Of a stretch of 64,000 bases of DNA, positions 39,643-51,632 are shown piece after piece. A model generated the notes under the pieces. The model was given only the letters and a program-made list of their open reading frames with translations. It had not been told where the DNA came from and ran no database searches. Location: the NCBI RefSeq assembly GCF_905220565.1, contig NC_059418.1:9353441-9417440 (forward strand). The letters run 5' to 3'. Each line of letters opens with the position of its first letter. Position 1 is the stretch's first letter. Origin of the DNA: Melitaea cinxia (Eukaryota > Arthropoda > Insecta > Lepidoptera > Nymphalidae). Made by a program: the position numbers and the translations under genes.

Positions 39643-41487
39643 AACCGACTTCCAAAAAAGGAGGAGGTTCTCAATTCGACTGTATTTTTTTTTTTTTTTT
39701 TATGTATGTTACATCAGAACTTTTGACCAGGTAGACCAATTTCGACAAATTTTGTTTTAATCGAAAGGTGGTGTGTGCCGATTGGTCCCATTTAAATTTA
39801 TTTGAGATCTAACAACTACTTTTCGAATTATATCTAATAATGCGTTTTTACTTGACGCTTTTTTCGTCGACCTACGTTGTATTATACCACATAACTTTCT
39901 ACTGGGTGTACCGATTTTGATAATTCTTTTTTTGTTGGAAAGGGGATATCCCTAGTTTGGTACCATGATAAGAAAACCAGGATCTGATGATGGGATCCTA
40001 GAGAAATCGAGGGAAACTCTTGAAAATCCGCAATAACTTTTTACTGGGTGTATCGATTTTGATAATTTTTACTTTAATCGAAAGCTGATGTTTATCATGT
40101 GGTCACATATAAATTTTATCGAGATCTAATAACTACTTTTTGATTAATCTTTGATAACGCGTATTTACTTGACATTATTTTCGTCCCCTTACGTTGTATT
40201 ATACCTCATAACTTTTTACTGGGTGCACCGATTTTGACGTTTCTTATATAAATTAAAAGCTACTATTCGTCACGTGGTCCCATTCAAATTTAATTGAGAT
40301 TTGATTAGTAATTTGTGAGTTATATCTAATATTGCGTATTTACTTGACGGTTTTTTCGTCACCCTACGTTGTATTATACGTTATATCTTTTTACTGGGTG
40401 CACTGATTTTGATCTTTTTTGTATAAATCAAAAGCTAATACTTGTCATGTCGTCCGTTTTAAATATGATTGAGATATAATGAGCAATTTTTGAGTAATCT
40501 TTGATGACACGTATTTACATGACGATGTTAAGACGACTGCGGTCATGTTCAATACTGTGCCACAACGCCATCTATCAAAATTTTATGAAATTACGTCGTT
40601 CACTATCGATCAAATTACAATATTCCACTAGAGTAGAGAGTAGCAGTTTATTCGTTATAAATATATTTGAGCTTTTAATTTTTGAGCTATCGCTAATACT
40701 GGGTATTTACTTGGCTATTTTACGTCGACCAACGTTATATTAACCTCATTACTATTTTACTGGGTGGACCGATATCGATGATTCTTTTTTTAATCGATAG
40801 GTGGTGCTTGTCATGTGGTCCCATTTAAATGTAATTGAGATTTGACTCGAACTTTTTGAGCTATATCTGATATGGCGTATTTACTTGACTGTTTTTGGAG
40901 TTTTCTCCTTAAGAATCGATTTTCATTTAAGGCCCCGGAATGAAAAAATTGAACAGTAAAATCTACTGAACGAATGACCTTGTTAGAGATGGCGTTCAGA
41001 CGTTTTCTAATAACGCAATTAGGTTCCGATAGATGGCGTTATAGATTCATTTATTTACAATTTGATATAGTAATAATATATTTCTTAGACTAGTAAGCCT
41101 TTTTGTGCCTATTTAGACAGTTGATCTGAAGGGGTAAACTCCAGTCGTGCATCGGAGCTGTGTGAAAACATGAACAGTACATATTTTTAATAAAAAAGAC
41201 ATAAACCGTAATTCAATATAAATCCGCTTCAACTAAAAAACCCGCCGTAATAAGCGATGTCAGCGCTTCGCGCGAATCGACGACGGGCCTTTTATGAAAT
41301 TTCTGCCTACAATCGCTAACAAAATGTTAGAAATAACAGTAGAACATTATATAATTGTACAATTTTATAATGTCGCGTTATATGGAATACGAACAAAGTA
41401 TTACTATTTTTTCGTCGATCTACGTTGTATTACTCTTCGATGTAATTGAAGTCGGTTTTTTTTTCGTTTGCGAGCAAACACAATTAT
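39643..41487 (+). mobile_element. Longest HINE-like element, about 1.85 kb, with internal tandem units
   Basis: The left end is AACCGACTTCCAAAAAAGGA and the right end GAAGTCGG, then GTTTGCGAGCAAAC and CACAATTAT. The interior repeats a unit of roughly 155-180 bp several times (variants of ACGTTGTATTATACCACATA, ACTGGGTGTACCGATTTTGA and CGTATTTACTTGAC). Comparison with the empty site in copy 1 of the Helitron (about 14,765-14,800) bounds it to within a few bases and shows no long target duplication. No open frame was seen. Confidence 0.75.
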
Positions 41488-41967
41488 TATTTGTAATTTT
41501 AATTGTATGTTTTTTTTAACCATTGTATTTTATTACAAAGGCTACACCCCGAAGTTGATCGTTGCCTAGGAGGCGAGTTTGGCATGGAAAAGGCGTGGGA
41601 AAAAGCAAAGTCCACATTTTTTATACTTTAATATTGTATTTCTTTATTAGTATTACGGTAATAATAATTATGATATACCTTTTTAAAATCCTTGTATTGT
41701 GCCCTTCAATTCGATACCCATATTGTAGTATTCGAGAATTTTTTTTTATTTTCAATAACTACAATGGCTTCGCGCAGCCGCCATGTTTGATTTTTTTTTA
41801 ATCTCACCTATCTAAGAACACTTGGGCAGCTAAGACGAACCTAACGATACCTCAATTATGTAAATCCGTTCAGTGGTTCTGGAAATATGAAGTAGTAAAG
41901 AATATTACATACAAATATACATACAAGATACGCGCGAAAAACATAACCCTTCCTTGGCAGTCGGGTA

Positions 41968-43390
41968 AAAAATCAAATGAACTTCTAAATACGCCTGCAT
42001 CGATTATTATGACTATACAAAAATCAAAAAGTAATTTAAATAACATGTTTTGCAGCCAGTCGTAAGCCTGGATAAAATATGAAGGGAAGTTAATTTAATT
42101 ATGCTATCCATCAATATTAACGCACGTAACGGCATTCGTATATGTTACAAGTTTTAACATATAACTACTTCATAACCATAATACAAACAAAAGTAATATA
42201 ACGTCGCCGTCCCGTACTGATACTGTATACAAAAATAACTAGTTTCGAAAAATAAGCAGTTTCGAAACTAGTTACGCGTATCCACGAAACTACGTATAAC
42301 CGATTACACATAAAAGACGTTACGACCCACGACTACTCCGTACATAGCTGTGACTTCCACTGGAGAGGGTACTTTATCAACTCCAATCAAACCTTGCTCA
42401 GAAACAATTTACGTCATTTCGGCCTCCGTGCTACGGATTTTTACTGTTTAATTGCGCTGAAGGGTTAATAAAGGGACGTGAAATATGTCTGGATATCTGG
42501 GGGATAGAATACTTACGTGTATAGAACACATTTAAAACTAGTCGATATTTCGGACCAAACATTTTTTAAAATTATGTTTAAAGAGTAATACAAACGAAGA
42601 AGTTGTTGATATTGAACTGCATTTTTATTTTTTTCATATCATTCAGCACATCTTTAAAACCGGAAGGCGTAGATACCAGAAATATATGTATGTATATACA
42701 AAATATGTGTTACTATGACCGCTATTAAGACAAATACTACAGGGAACATCTGAAGAAGCAGGGTAATGTTAAATGGAGTTGTATTGTGACATTGAAGCTA
42801 ATATTCGAAATAATAACACCGATAATTTTACATACAATATTATTTACAATAACTTTTATTTTAAATGATATAAAAGAGACATCCACGCCCACAGTCATCA
42901 CTCGCCTTCGTCCCGAAATTTTCAAAGTTCAAAGTTTAAAGCTTGGTTTTCATAACACACTCTTTCTGCTATCGTTTTATTCGTTTTTAAAACGTTTTTA
43001 ATAATCAAGTATTTGCTAGTGGCGGTTGTCGTATCGACGGCCATTACTGTAGTCATTACGTGTTCAATTTTAACCTTTTATAAGATAATACTAAAATAAT
43101 GTTTGTAGGTGCTTCAGCTCTAGAGCACACAATATTATTTTAACCTAAAAATATAACCCTGAACATATTCAGCGCTTATTGTCGATGAAAAATTGCGCAG
43201 TGGGCGGTGGCGCGGACAGAACCCGCTGACCAAATGATGCATTGCCTTTTATCCCGACCTCCCGATCTTTCAATTAACGCCCGTCTGATGGATATCTTTA
43301 TTTTTACACAGACAGGTCAGTTGCTACACATACCTATCTATAATATTGTTATATAGCAGATAAGTACGTTTGTCTGCATGCCAGCATCAG
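41968..43390. other. Gene-free, mostly single-copy-looking stretch
   Basis: No listed repeat family was recognised. TAACTAGTTTCG-type words and CGAAACTACGTATAACCG at 42,235-42,300 resemble 38,320-38,350 in reverse. Frames of 62-71 codons at 42,737-43,001 overlap on both strands without domains. 43,190-43,270 is moderately GC-rich. Confidence 0.35.
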
Positions 43391-43394
43391 AGAG

Positions 43395-43790
43395 GGTTTC
43401 TTTAATAAGCATTTTTGAATATCATATCAAAAATTGACCGCTCCAGCGGGATTCAAACCCGCGTCTCCGACTGACCGTGTCGGCGCTCTAGCCAATTAAG
43501 CTATGGAACGATGTACCCGCTAGAGCGAAATTTTTGATATGATGATTTTTACTTTCGGTTTAAGCGAACCGTGGCGCCGTCTATAGTGAGTTCTTTACAG
43601 AGACCCGTAACTATTCAAAGTTTCATATTACAGTGAAAATCTTTGACAGGAGACGACACCATGCTATTTTTAATATGTACGATTTTATTTTTGTGTTACC
43701 CACACATTAGGAATTCTAAACATTTTTGAATATCATATCAAAAATTGATCGCTCCAGCGGGATTCGAACCCGCGTCTCATCTGTTCTTTA
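43395..43790 (-). repeat. Tandem pair of tRNA-like inverted-repeat units
   Basis: On the minus strand a truncated tRNA-like unit (43,735-43,790) is followed by the arm (43,565-43,735, including ATTCCTAATGTGTGGGTAAC and GGCGCCACGGTTCGC) and then a complete unit (43,425-43,548). The complete unit has a cloverleaf-capable 73-base segment between AATTTTTGATATGAT-type inverted ends. Confidence 0.65.
43438..43510 (-). ncRNA. tRNA-like sequence inside the inverted-repeat element (pseudo-tRNA)
   Basis: The acceptor pairs CGTTCCA with TGGAGCG (one G-T). The A box is TAGCTTAATTGG, the anticodon stem CCGAC/GTCGG has loop ACGGTCA, and the T arm is GCGGG/CCCGC with loop TTTGAAT. Position 33 is C rather than the universal U, so decoding (GGT by position) is doubtful. 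It is repeated with its flanks at 26.0 and 53.9 kb, which fits a mobile tRNA-derived element rather than a host tRNA gene. Confidence 0.5.
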
Positions 43791-45250
43791 ATAAGCTTTA
43801 ATAAATAAGGCGGTGTTATTGATCGGTGTGCTCCTCATTTTAACGATTTTAGAATCATTAACATAATTTCTAATATAATCACGATCAAATTGTCCAATGA
43901 CCTGTTACGTCATGATCTGAACTACACAGTAAACCTTTTTCCGCTCGCAGTCGGTTAGATATCGAGAAGTATGCAACAAGTCGAAGGCTAGTGAATGATA
44001 AATGTGTTTCAGATTAAAGTCAAACACAGCGTCCCTCGGGGTCGCGTTTTTTTTAAGAAACGTGAAAAAGCGTCTGTTTGAAAATTAAAGGTTTTTAAAT
44101 AAAAGTTTTGTTTACTAAACGACTCTTCCTATACTAATATGTATAAATACTCCTTTTGAATGACTTGACAGATTAGAATATAATTTTTAAATTGGCAGAT
44201 ATCGTTATAAGGATTCAGTGTCCAAAGTATTTTATATAACAAAATATATTGGATTCTGTAGTAACATTTATATAACAGTAATCCTCTTGTGAAATCAATC
44301 ACACAACAGCGCACATCTCATCAAGGTAGTTCACTATGACTGTAGATCTAGTTTTCTAGATCCACAGCCATAGTGAGGGTTATAGATAGCTGGAAATGAC
44401 TGAGATGGTAGGTTGTCTATACACAAAAGTTTTTTGCATTTGTTTGGTAATACTTTATTCATACACGCTCTTAAGATGAGCTGATATAAAGCTGGCATAC
44501 ACATGTTATCTAACAGGCTCAATGAGATGGATGATAATGTGAATGGAGTCATGCGTACAGACAGATTGTAAAATATTAATAAATACGATCTTAAATATAT
44601 AACTTACTTTACGAGTTAGAAATAGAACTTTCTCGATTTACAATTCTACTAATTCTATTATAGAAGAGAAATGAGTCTAGAAGTGAAAGATTAACGAAAA
44701 ATGAGTTTAATAAGTATATTTTAATGAACATTATTTCAAGTCCGAGCATAATCTCAGTTATCGATGAACTGACGCGTACCATCCCTTATATCTTGTTTAA
44801 ATATCAATGCGGACGACAAAGGGTTGGTGAGGCCGGCGGTTCCTTTGTTAGAGGGTGGGGGTGCACCTGGTATAACTCCACAAGTATAAAAGATTAGGAT
44901 TTTTAACGAGCGTTGGATATCACACAGTGTAAAATAGTTCGTAATTTCTTCAATGTTTGTTAATAGAATTCGACCTGTTACATTTTCGTTTTAAGTATAG
45001 ATTATATGTTCATTTCAAAATTTTAAAACCATTGTGACATTTTGTAAAATGCTCTAATCGTTTTCATTTTTGTATTTAAACTTTTATGGACAATAGATTT
45101 GTTTGTTACAGGTACGTTTGAAATCAAAAGAACAACATGTAGGTAAGAAACTAAAGTTACGTTCATTATCAACTCGTAGTGTAGTTTCGAATAGAATATA
45201 CTTTATTGCACGCCGCTTAAGAAAGATTTACATAAAACAGTTATATATGT
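43791..45250. other. Gene-free, mostly single-copy-looking stretch
   Basis: No listed repeat was recognised. A 46-base hairpin lies at 44,331-44,376. GGCCGGCGGTTCCTTTG with a G-rich stretch occurs at 44,830-44,870. The 61-72 codon frames here show no domain. Confidence 0.35.
44331..44376 (-). ncRNA. Imperfect 21-bp hairpin, unknown
   Basis: The arms TCACTATG.CTGT.GATCTAG and their complements pair around a 4-base loop. The two mismatches are A-C on the plus strand, which would be G-U pairs in a minus-strand RNA. It is short for an insect pre-miRNA and could equally be a foldback remnant. Confidence 0.25.
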
Positions 45251-45253
45251 TTA

Positions 45254-45596
45254 CACTTCAGCCTGTAATATCCCACTACTGGGCATAGGCCTCTTTCCCC
45301 ATGTAGGAGAACGATCAGAGCTTAATCCACCACGCTGCTCCAATGCGGGTTGTGCGGATATATTCCTTACTATGAGTAACGATCGCTATCAGGTGTATAT
45401 GATAACAACTGGGACCGACGGCTTAACGTGCTCTCCGAGGCACGGTGGGGAGACCCACAAGGACTGCACAAACACCCAGACCACGGCAAACACCTGTATG
45501 GCCAATACAAATGTTTGTCATGTGTGGGGATCGAACCCGCAACCGCCAGCGCAACAGGCACAGTCCATGGCTGTGACCGTTGCGCCAACGCGGCGT
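45254..45596 (-). mobile_element. Full-length tRNA-derived SINE A
   Basis: On the minus strand: head with A box GTTGGCGCAACGGTCAC, B box GGGTTCGATCCCC, body GACAAACATTTGTATTGGCC and GCCTCGGAGAGCACGTTAAG, CACCTGATAGCGATC, and a 3' part GAGGCCTATGCCCAGTAGTG that resembles a LINE tail. At about 343 bp it is the reference copy for the fragments at 1,535 and 4,610-5,005. Open frames of 60-98 codons on both strands are by-products. Confidence 0.75.
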
Positions 45597-45604
45597 CATA
45601 TTAT

Positions 45605-46420
45605 GTATAACCGATATATCAAGCACAATGAATATTGTATGTACTGGTATGTTTCTACTTGTTACTAGATGGCACTCATCGTTGGTTGCTTATTTTGAAT
45701 CGCGGTGACGAGATTTTTGTTTTTATATATAAAGTTGGTAACGATCACTTCGAAAATTGAAAATTGCGTGGAATTCGTAACGCATCAAGAGTTATGACTG
45801 ACACTCAATTTTCGCAAATATTTAAATTATAAATTTTAAAACAAATATTCAACGTCGTCACAGACGACACTTACAGACGGTTACCAATACTGAATAGCTG
45901 TGAGAAGATTAATAATTGAATCACACAAACAATTACACAATTAAATGGAGTACAAAGTTAATGATCAGTGTTTATCGTTATAGCTATTTCAACTATATGT
46001 AGTCTCTGAATGTTCCATTACTCTTCTAAACACAGCTCTGTGAGATGAGCAGACAGTGGAGTTTTATTACTATCGTTCCATTGAAACCTTTGGGCAACGG
46101 AACTGCACAAATAGTGTTTTGAAATCTAGCGGCTGTTTACTTAGTATACATTATTTACAATATATACACTATTTACAGAAGGTATACATTTCATAAGATT
46201 TAACACAATATTAAAGCTCAGTTCAATAATAATTGTGTTTGCTCGCAAAGGAAAAAACCCGACTTTAATTACATCGACAAGTAATACAACGTAGGTTGAG
46301 TAGGGCGTAGGTAGCGTGCTTTGAATCGCGCTGACAAGATATTTATTTGTGAGTATAAAGTCAAATCTGACAATTTCGAAAATAGGACAAGAGGTTCTAA
46401 CGTGTTAAACATACACTCTA
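45605..46420. repeat. R2 dispersed repeat with HINE-like end
   Basis: ACTTGTTACTAGATGGCACT (core module), TCACAGACGACACTTACAGA, CTCTGAATGTTCCATTACTC and TTTACAGAAGGTATACATTT lead into the AACCGACTTC-family end (46,225-46,300) and TTTGAATCGCGCTGACAAGA. Confidence 0.65.
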
Positions 46421-46799
46421 GAACTTCTTTGCCCTCATTTTTCAAACATTTTAAACCAAATTATACAAAAATTTTATAAACTACAACTACCGGCCTTTGC
46501 CGGCCTACTACTTTGAAAATAAAATTGATTTTTATTGTTACAGACAGAAATATATCAATATTTTACTTATTATCAAATTTTGACTTCAATGTGTTTAGCA
46601 TTTGCATAAAAGAGATTAAAATATTGATCTCACAGAGGATATTTATATATTATGAACGTGAAATACACATGTATACGACTATACATACATATATAACACA
46701 ATTTATTGTGAAATCAATTCTTAAGTAATTAAAAAAAACTGAATGTTCATATAAAAAAACGATACGTATGTGTTAATCTTATTCTTTCTTAATTCTTAA
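46421..46799. other. AT-rich gene-free stretch
   Basis: TTTGCATAAAAGAGATTAAA and ATTGATCTCACAGAGG match 9,480-9,515. Otherwise nothing was recognised. Confidence 0.35.
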
Positions 46800-47690
46800 G
46801 CTTCACTAGTGAGTCCTGTTATCTGGTTTTTACCGGTTAGTACGATATTTACAGCAAAATAATTGTAGGTATACCTTATAATTTGATAACATAGTGTTTA
46901 ATGTTATTATACCTACTGTAGTAAGAATTGAAAGTATCAAGACGATTGGTCTGAGCTACATCCGCGAGGAAGCGCTCTTATCGCGGCTTGTAGTATGAAT
47001 TTTAATATTTGATTAAAACTTGGTGTAGGGTTGAATATAAACATGTAATAACACTGTTTAGAGTAATGAGTGAGATATCGTCTAAAATATAAGTTCCTCA
47101 AAGTGGACCATCTGTGACTGATCAAATTACTTTTCGTTTTTCTCGATTACTAATAATGAACTTCGCTGGTAAGATTTTTGTTCTTGTATATATTAAGTAG
47201 GTATATTAATTTCAAACATTTATTTACGGCCGCTGCGAGTGAAGTTTACAGTTTTAATTAAAAATTTAACTTTTACCATAAATAAGTTGTATACATTAGA
47301 AAGGGTGTCTCGTTCATATTGTTTAAAACAGCAGAAACTTTGACCTTAGCTAAGTCTACGGTTCTCGTATTATTAGCTATGATGAGAAATTAAAGACAAA
47401 AGCGAAATGAAATGAAATAAAGACCTAGTGGACGTGTTTACAAAAAATAATTATTGTGTCGGTAGATTCGTAATTTACTTTTAAACTACCGTCACATAAA
47501 AATGACAAAATAAGACAGTATGAAAATGAGCTTTATTAAGAGCTTAAGAAATTATTCCAATTTAATATGTACGGCACAATTTTGAGTGAATGTCCCCTAC
47601 GAGACAAAGGCTATAGTTCACTAGTCAATACCACAAGGAATCTAATATTTTTATCGACCGGAACACGCTTACATCAACTTGATTTCCTAC
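46800..47690. repeat. R3 dispersed repeat, copy at 46.8 kb
   Basis: Matches 9,640-10,560: GAGCTACATCCGCGAGGAAG, GTAGGGTTGAATATAAACAT, AAGCGAAATGAAATGAAATA and TCGACCGGAACACGCTTACA. It runs directly into an R2 fragment. Confidence 0.6.
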
Positions 47691-48672
47691 CAATATACAT
47701 GTCTTCGAAAATTGAAAATCTTGGAGTGCCGCATAACGCATCGTTATTCTGCACTCCAAATTTTCGCAAATATGTAAATTATAAATTTCAAAATAAATAC
47801 TTAACGTCGTCACAGACGACACTTACAGACTGGACCAATACTGGATTTCTGTAAGAAGATTTATAATTGAATCACACGCCATTACAAAATTAACGATCAG
47901 TTTTTATTGTTATTGCTATTTCAACTATATGTAGTCTCTGAATGTCCCGTTACTCTTCTAAACACAGCTATAAATATATAGCAACTGGATATTAGAGTAC
48001 TTATTTAATTAGAGTACTTATCTACCAAATCATATTATTCACAACTACCCCATATAATATTACTACGCCCACTATTCGTAAAAAACTTCAAGTAAATGTA
48101 CCTTACTTATTGTTATTATAAATCTTATTTACATCACTCATGTTCGGTGAGTAGGTTCTTATTGCCTCCAAATGGGGCTTGTAGGTGGCTAATTAACGCT
48201 CTAGGGTAATAATGTAGCTAGAAAAGTCCTAGGGGGGTAAATAATTTAAAAAAAAAACACTTCTTTCTTTCAACAAGTTTGCGTACATCTAACCATCATA
48301 CCTGGCAATAGACATCATGTATTCAGCCCAATGACCAAAGAGGTCGCTTTGCTATTCAGCCTTGTCTTCGTGTGAGTATAATAGTCATCAATTTTAAATA
48401 TCGAATGGCGAAGCTCAAATACGATCTTGAAAAAAAAATTAAAAAGTTCTTTACTTGATTCTTTTAAATGAAAAGGCGGGGATAGAAAACTTTTACTTTA
48501 AATATTGTTTGTTTAAATATTGTTTCTTGTAATGCCAGTTTTTTTCTACTTACCTCACATTCGAGATTTAAAGCAGAATAGTTAGCTCGGGTGTAAGCAA
48601 CACCCTCGAACTATAGGGGCACGAGCGCAGCTCGCGCTGCAATTGATGCCTTACATCCCTTGGCTACTAATC
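47691..48672. repeat. R2 fragment and R4 second copy
   Basis: 47,691-47,985 has TCTTCGAAAATTGAAAATCT and TCACAGACGACACTTACAGA. 47,985-48,672 is the R4 copy matching 12,301-12,970, with one insertion of GGGGGGTAAATAATTTAAAA near 48,232. R3-R2-R4-R1 occur in the same order here as at 9.6-14.3 kb. Confidence 0.6.
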
Positions 48673-48673
48673 T

Positions 48674-49440
48674 ATCATGAATACTGGTCTATCTTAAGTT
48701 ATATCCCTTTGAACCTAAATGTCTTATATATATATATATCTGTGACTTATGTGTATAGGCGAGTCGTAACGATAAGCGATTCATTTTAATTTTATATATT
48801 AATCTCACTTTAGTATAAGTTAATGTATTAGGGTTCCGTTCCACCTACATGATGATAGGGGACGGAACTAGAAAAAATTAAGTGAGTCTCTTATGAACTA
48901 TTAGCGTTAGCTACTACAGCCAACGCTAGCAAAGCAAGACATTCTCATAATCGACTATAAACACAATAATAAAAACCTTGCCACCGCGATTCGTAACCCG
49001 ATGAGTGCCATCTGCTACCAAGTAGAAACATACAGCGTACATGCGCTTTGGTTGATCGACGTAGTTTTGATCGAACCAGGAGCGCCATCTATGAACAAAT
49101 TGCAACATACACCGAACATGTCTAGAAATGTTCAGTCATTGATTGGCCTGTTACGGGTAATGAATCGTGGTTTCAAGATTTTATTTCTTCTATATAAGGT
49201 CTCTTATAATACTTTTGAATGCGGGAGAACGGTCTCGTTCGTGAACCATTTGCACGATGATACCGTTCTCTCATTTGTAATATTTTCCCGCAAAAGTTAA
49301 CTAATTTTAGATTTCTAATAAATAAATAATGTAATAAATTTAATTTGGAGCAGTTTCATTACAAGACATGTGTTTACTTGTTTTATTATATAACTCACGT
49401 TGTCCTGGCGGTTGTAGCCATGTCTGTAGTATGGTTGTAA
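48674..49440 (+). repeat. R1 dispersed repeat, copy h
   Basis: Starts CATGAATACTGGTCTATC and continues through TTAGGGTTCCGTTCCACC, both core modules, the open stretch at 49,084-49,300, and GTTGTCCTGGCGGTTGTAGC. It is closest to copy e (15,399). Confidence 0.65.
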
Positions 49441-50475
49441 GTATGTCATGTATGTCATTAGACCATGTATATAATATAAAAGCTTGTCGCGATATTTACC
49501 TCTGTAGATAAACAATTAAATTAAAAAAATGATTTTTAATTTTTAAATATTTTCAAACTAAGTAATTACGAGAACTTAAATCTCGCGACAAGAACATATC
49601 AGTATAAACGAAAAATCAGGAACTCAAAATAACTAACGACCAACGTGGTAAAAAGCCTGACATAATATATGACATAGACCATACACACTTATAGTAGATA
49701 TTAAGATTCAAAATAAGGTTGTATAGGTATTTGAAATGGGTAATCATAACGATCTACGCACTAAGTAACATGAGAGATGGAGACCCAATGCTCAGTTCGC
49801 GCCTCCTACATTCCGGAAATATGTCTTGTCGTGTTTTTTTAATAATTGTTAAAACCGAAGAAAAACTCGAGTTCATTAGTCACACGTCAGGAATTGTTTT
49901 TTCTAAATTTAGAATTATTTAATTGACATTATGCACAACAACAAGAATCTTACCACCACAATTCAGTGTTTGTAACCAATCAATCAACGACTGAACATTC
50001 ATTGCCATTCGGTTATGATTCGACTTGATGATAGATGGCGTTTATCGTCGGTTCCATTTACTTTATCGTGGTGTCAAGATTTTAGATATTCTCATGAAAT
50101 TATAATTTTCTTCAAAATATACTGAATATTCTAATATCGACCGCACCAAACTATCTCTTTCGTGTTTTTTTTCCATGTTAAGTGACATTGGCGACGTCAT
50201 CCGTGCTATTGCTGCACTATTGAAAGCCACTAAGCCAAATGGACCAGTTTCTCTGCTTGGTATTCTACATTAAATCCTTTCCTTTGATACACATAATGTA
50301 GTAAACCAAAAAAAAAAAACTAGCCTGCCATCTTTCCAAGTCCACCATATTAAATTTAGAGTAACGTCACTTTGTTTTTCGTGTTGCTCTCAGGAAGCCA
50401 CCACATGCTGGTATTGTTCAATACCCTTAGAATTATACCTTTAGAATTATAAGAGACTTTCTTAAAAAAGGTCCA
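49441..50475. other. Gene-free stretch with one core module
   Basis: At 49,945-50,090 are TCTTACCACCACAATTCAGT and TGATAGATGGCGTTTATCGT, a diverged module pair. The rest (including the 80-codon minus frame at 50,356-50,598) shows nothing recognisable. Confidence 0.35.
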
Positions 50476-50775
50476 GTTCGGAAATAAAACTGTACAGAGA
50501 TCGGTCGCTCCGTCATACAACGCATCAAATGAATGTTGGCTTATATCTAGACTTATTGATAGATGGCGCTCATCGTCAGTGACAGAAAGCAGAATCACGT
50601 TGGATACATTTTTATCGTTGTGTTAGTGCTCATTACTGTTGTTACCACGTTAATTTTTTTTTTTGGGTTGTTGTAATAATTTTTTGTAGGTCCGTTATTC
50701 GAATGCGACAACGGAACCCCTTCTTAATCCCTCCCCCAATCTTTAGTTTTAAACTTTTTGTTTAATTTTAATACA
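50476..50775 (-). repeat. R6 repeat with core module
   Basis: Matches 26,200-26,480: TTGATAGATGGCGCTCATCG, AAGCAGAATCACGTTGGA and TTATTCGAATGCGACAACGG. Confidence 0.55.
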
Positions 50776-51395
50776 AATAAATTATTAAGAATTTTCAAAA
50801 GTTACAGCTATCCGCACGCGGTACGTGGCACACGCCCCAACAATACGCGCACTACATTTGATCAGCGATTTGCTCACTCATTGTGAGGACATAGACTTAT
50901 TTGCCAATAAGATGTAAAAATAGCTACAAATATCTTACGTTATAAATTTATTCTATTGTATAATTTAATCCTGACATTAGTAATATTTTATTTTTTTCAT
51001 TTTGACGTTAATTTTTTCGTTTTGACATCTAATATACTGACACGAATGTATTTTTATAAACAGGATTCTGAATTTTGACTAGATATTTTATTTTGACATT
51101 GTTATATTGTGATTCTACCTAATATGAATTTCCTAACAAAATTATTGATATTTAGTTCTTTTATTATTATCAACTGAGTAGGTATATTTTTTGACATTGT
51201 AAATTTTAATTATTGTATTTTGATAAGATTGTATATTTCTAATTCTACGTTTATCATTATTTTCTTCATTTTTCATACCTGTGTTTTTGCGTTTTTTTTT
51301 TTTTAATTAAGATTGACTTACTTGTGTCTGGAGCAAAGCTCTGTAAACTTGTAGGTATGAAATAAATAAATAAATAAATAAATAAATTAATTAAT
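50776..51395 (+). repeat. Possible LINE 3' UTR with (AAAT)n tail
   Basis: CTGGAGCAAAGCTCTGTAAA, CTTGTAGGTATG and then (AAAT)n at about 51,358-51,390 look like a non-LTR 3' end. Upstream is AT-rich with repeated TTTTGACAT-type words (50,970-51,210). No RT frame was found. Confidence 0.4.
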
Positions 51396-51429
51396 CTTTA
51401 AGAATTTTAGTTTTAAACGAGAGGTTTCA

Positions 51430-51605
51430 AGCAAAGTTGTGTTCCTGTTGGTGAGTAAGGTGACCAGAGCTCCTGGGGGGATTGGGGATTGGGTCGGCAA
51501 CGCGCTTGCGATGCTTCTGGTGTTGCAGGTGTCTATAAGTTACGGTAATCTCTTACCATCAGGTGAGCAGTACGCTTGTTTGTCGACCTAGTGATATATA
51601 TATAA
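51430..51605 (+). repeat. Lepidopteran retroelement 3' region
   Basis: CTCCTGGGGGGATTGGGGAT, GGTCGGCAACGCGCTTGCGA, TTACCATCAGGTGAGC and GTTTGTCGACCTAGTGATAT are a familiar lepidopteran retroelement 3' sequence. A decayed copy is at 9,060-9,200. Confidence 0.55.
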
Positions 51606-51632
51606 AAAAATGATAGTATTACATACTTTTAT

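Larger units (their letters stand above)
38846..41967 (-). mobile_element. Helitron-derived fragment, copy 2 (inverted), with nested insertions
   Basis: Reading on the minus strand from 41,967: CCCGACTGCCAAGGAAGGGT, the shared non-coding part, then the helicase C-terminal frame (39,522-39,349), then the CCCGCCTGC foldback. A 1.85-kb AACCGACTTC element (39,643-41,487) is inserted relative to copy 1 at 14,300-15,075. Confidence 0.6.

Noticed and set aside
43438..43510. Functional tRNA-Thr gene
   Set aside because: The cloverleaf is plausible, but position 33 is C, and the sequence occurs with the same inverted-repeat flanks at 7.7, 26.0 and 53.9 kb. That fits a mobile element, not a tRNA gene.
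45372..45668. Overlapping 60-98 codon proteins on both strands
   Set aside because: All lie within the SINE A sequence; other SINE A copies do not preserve the frames.
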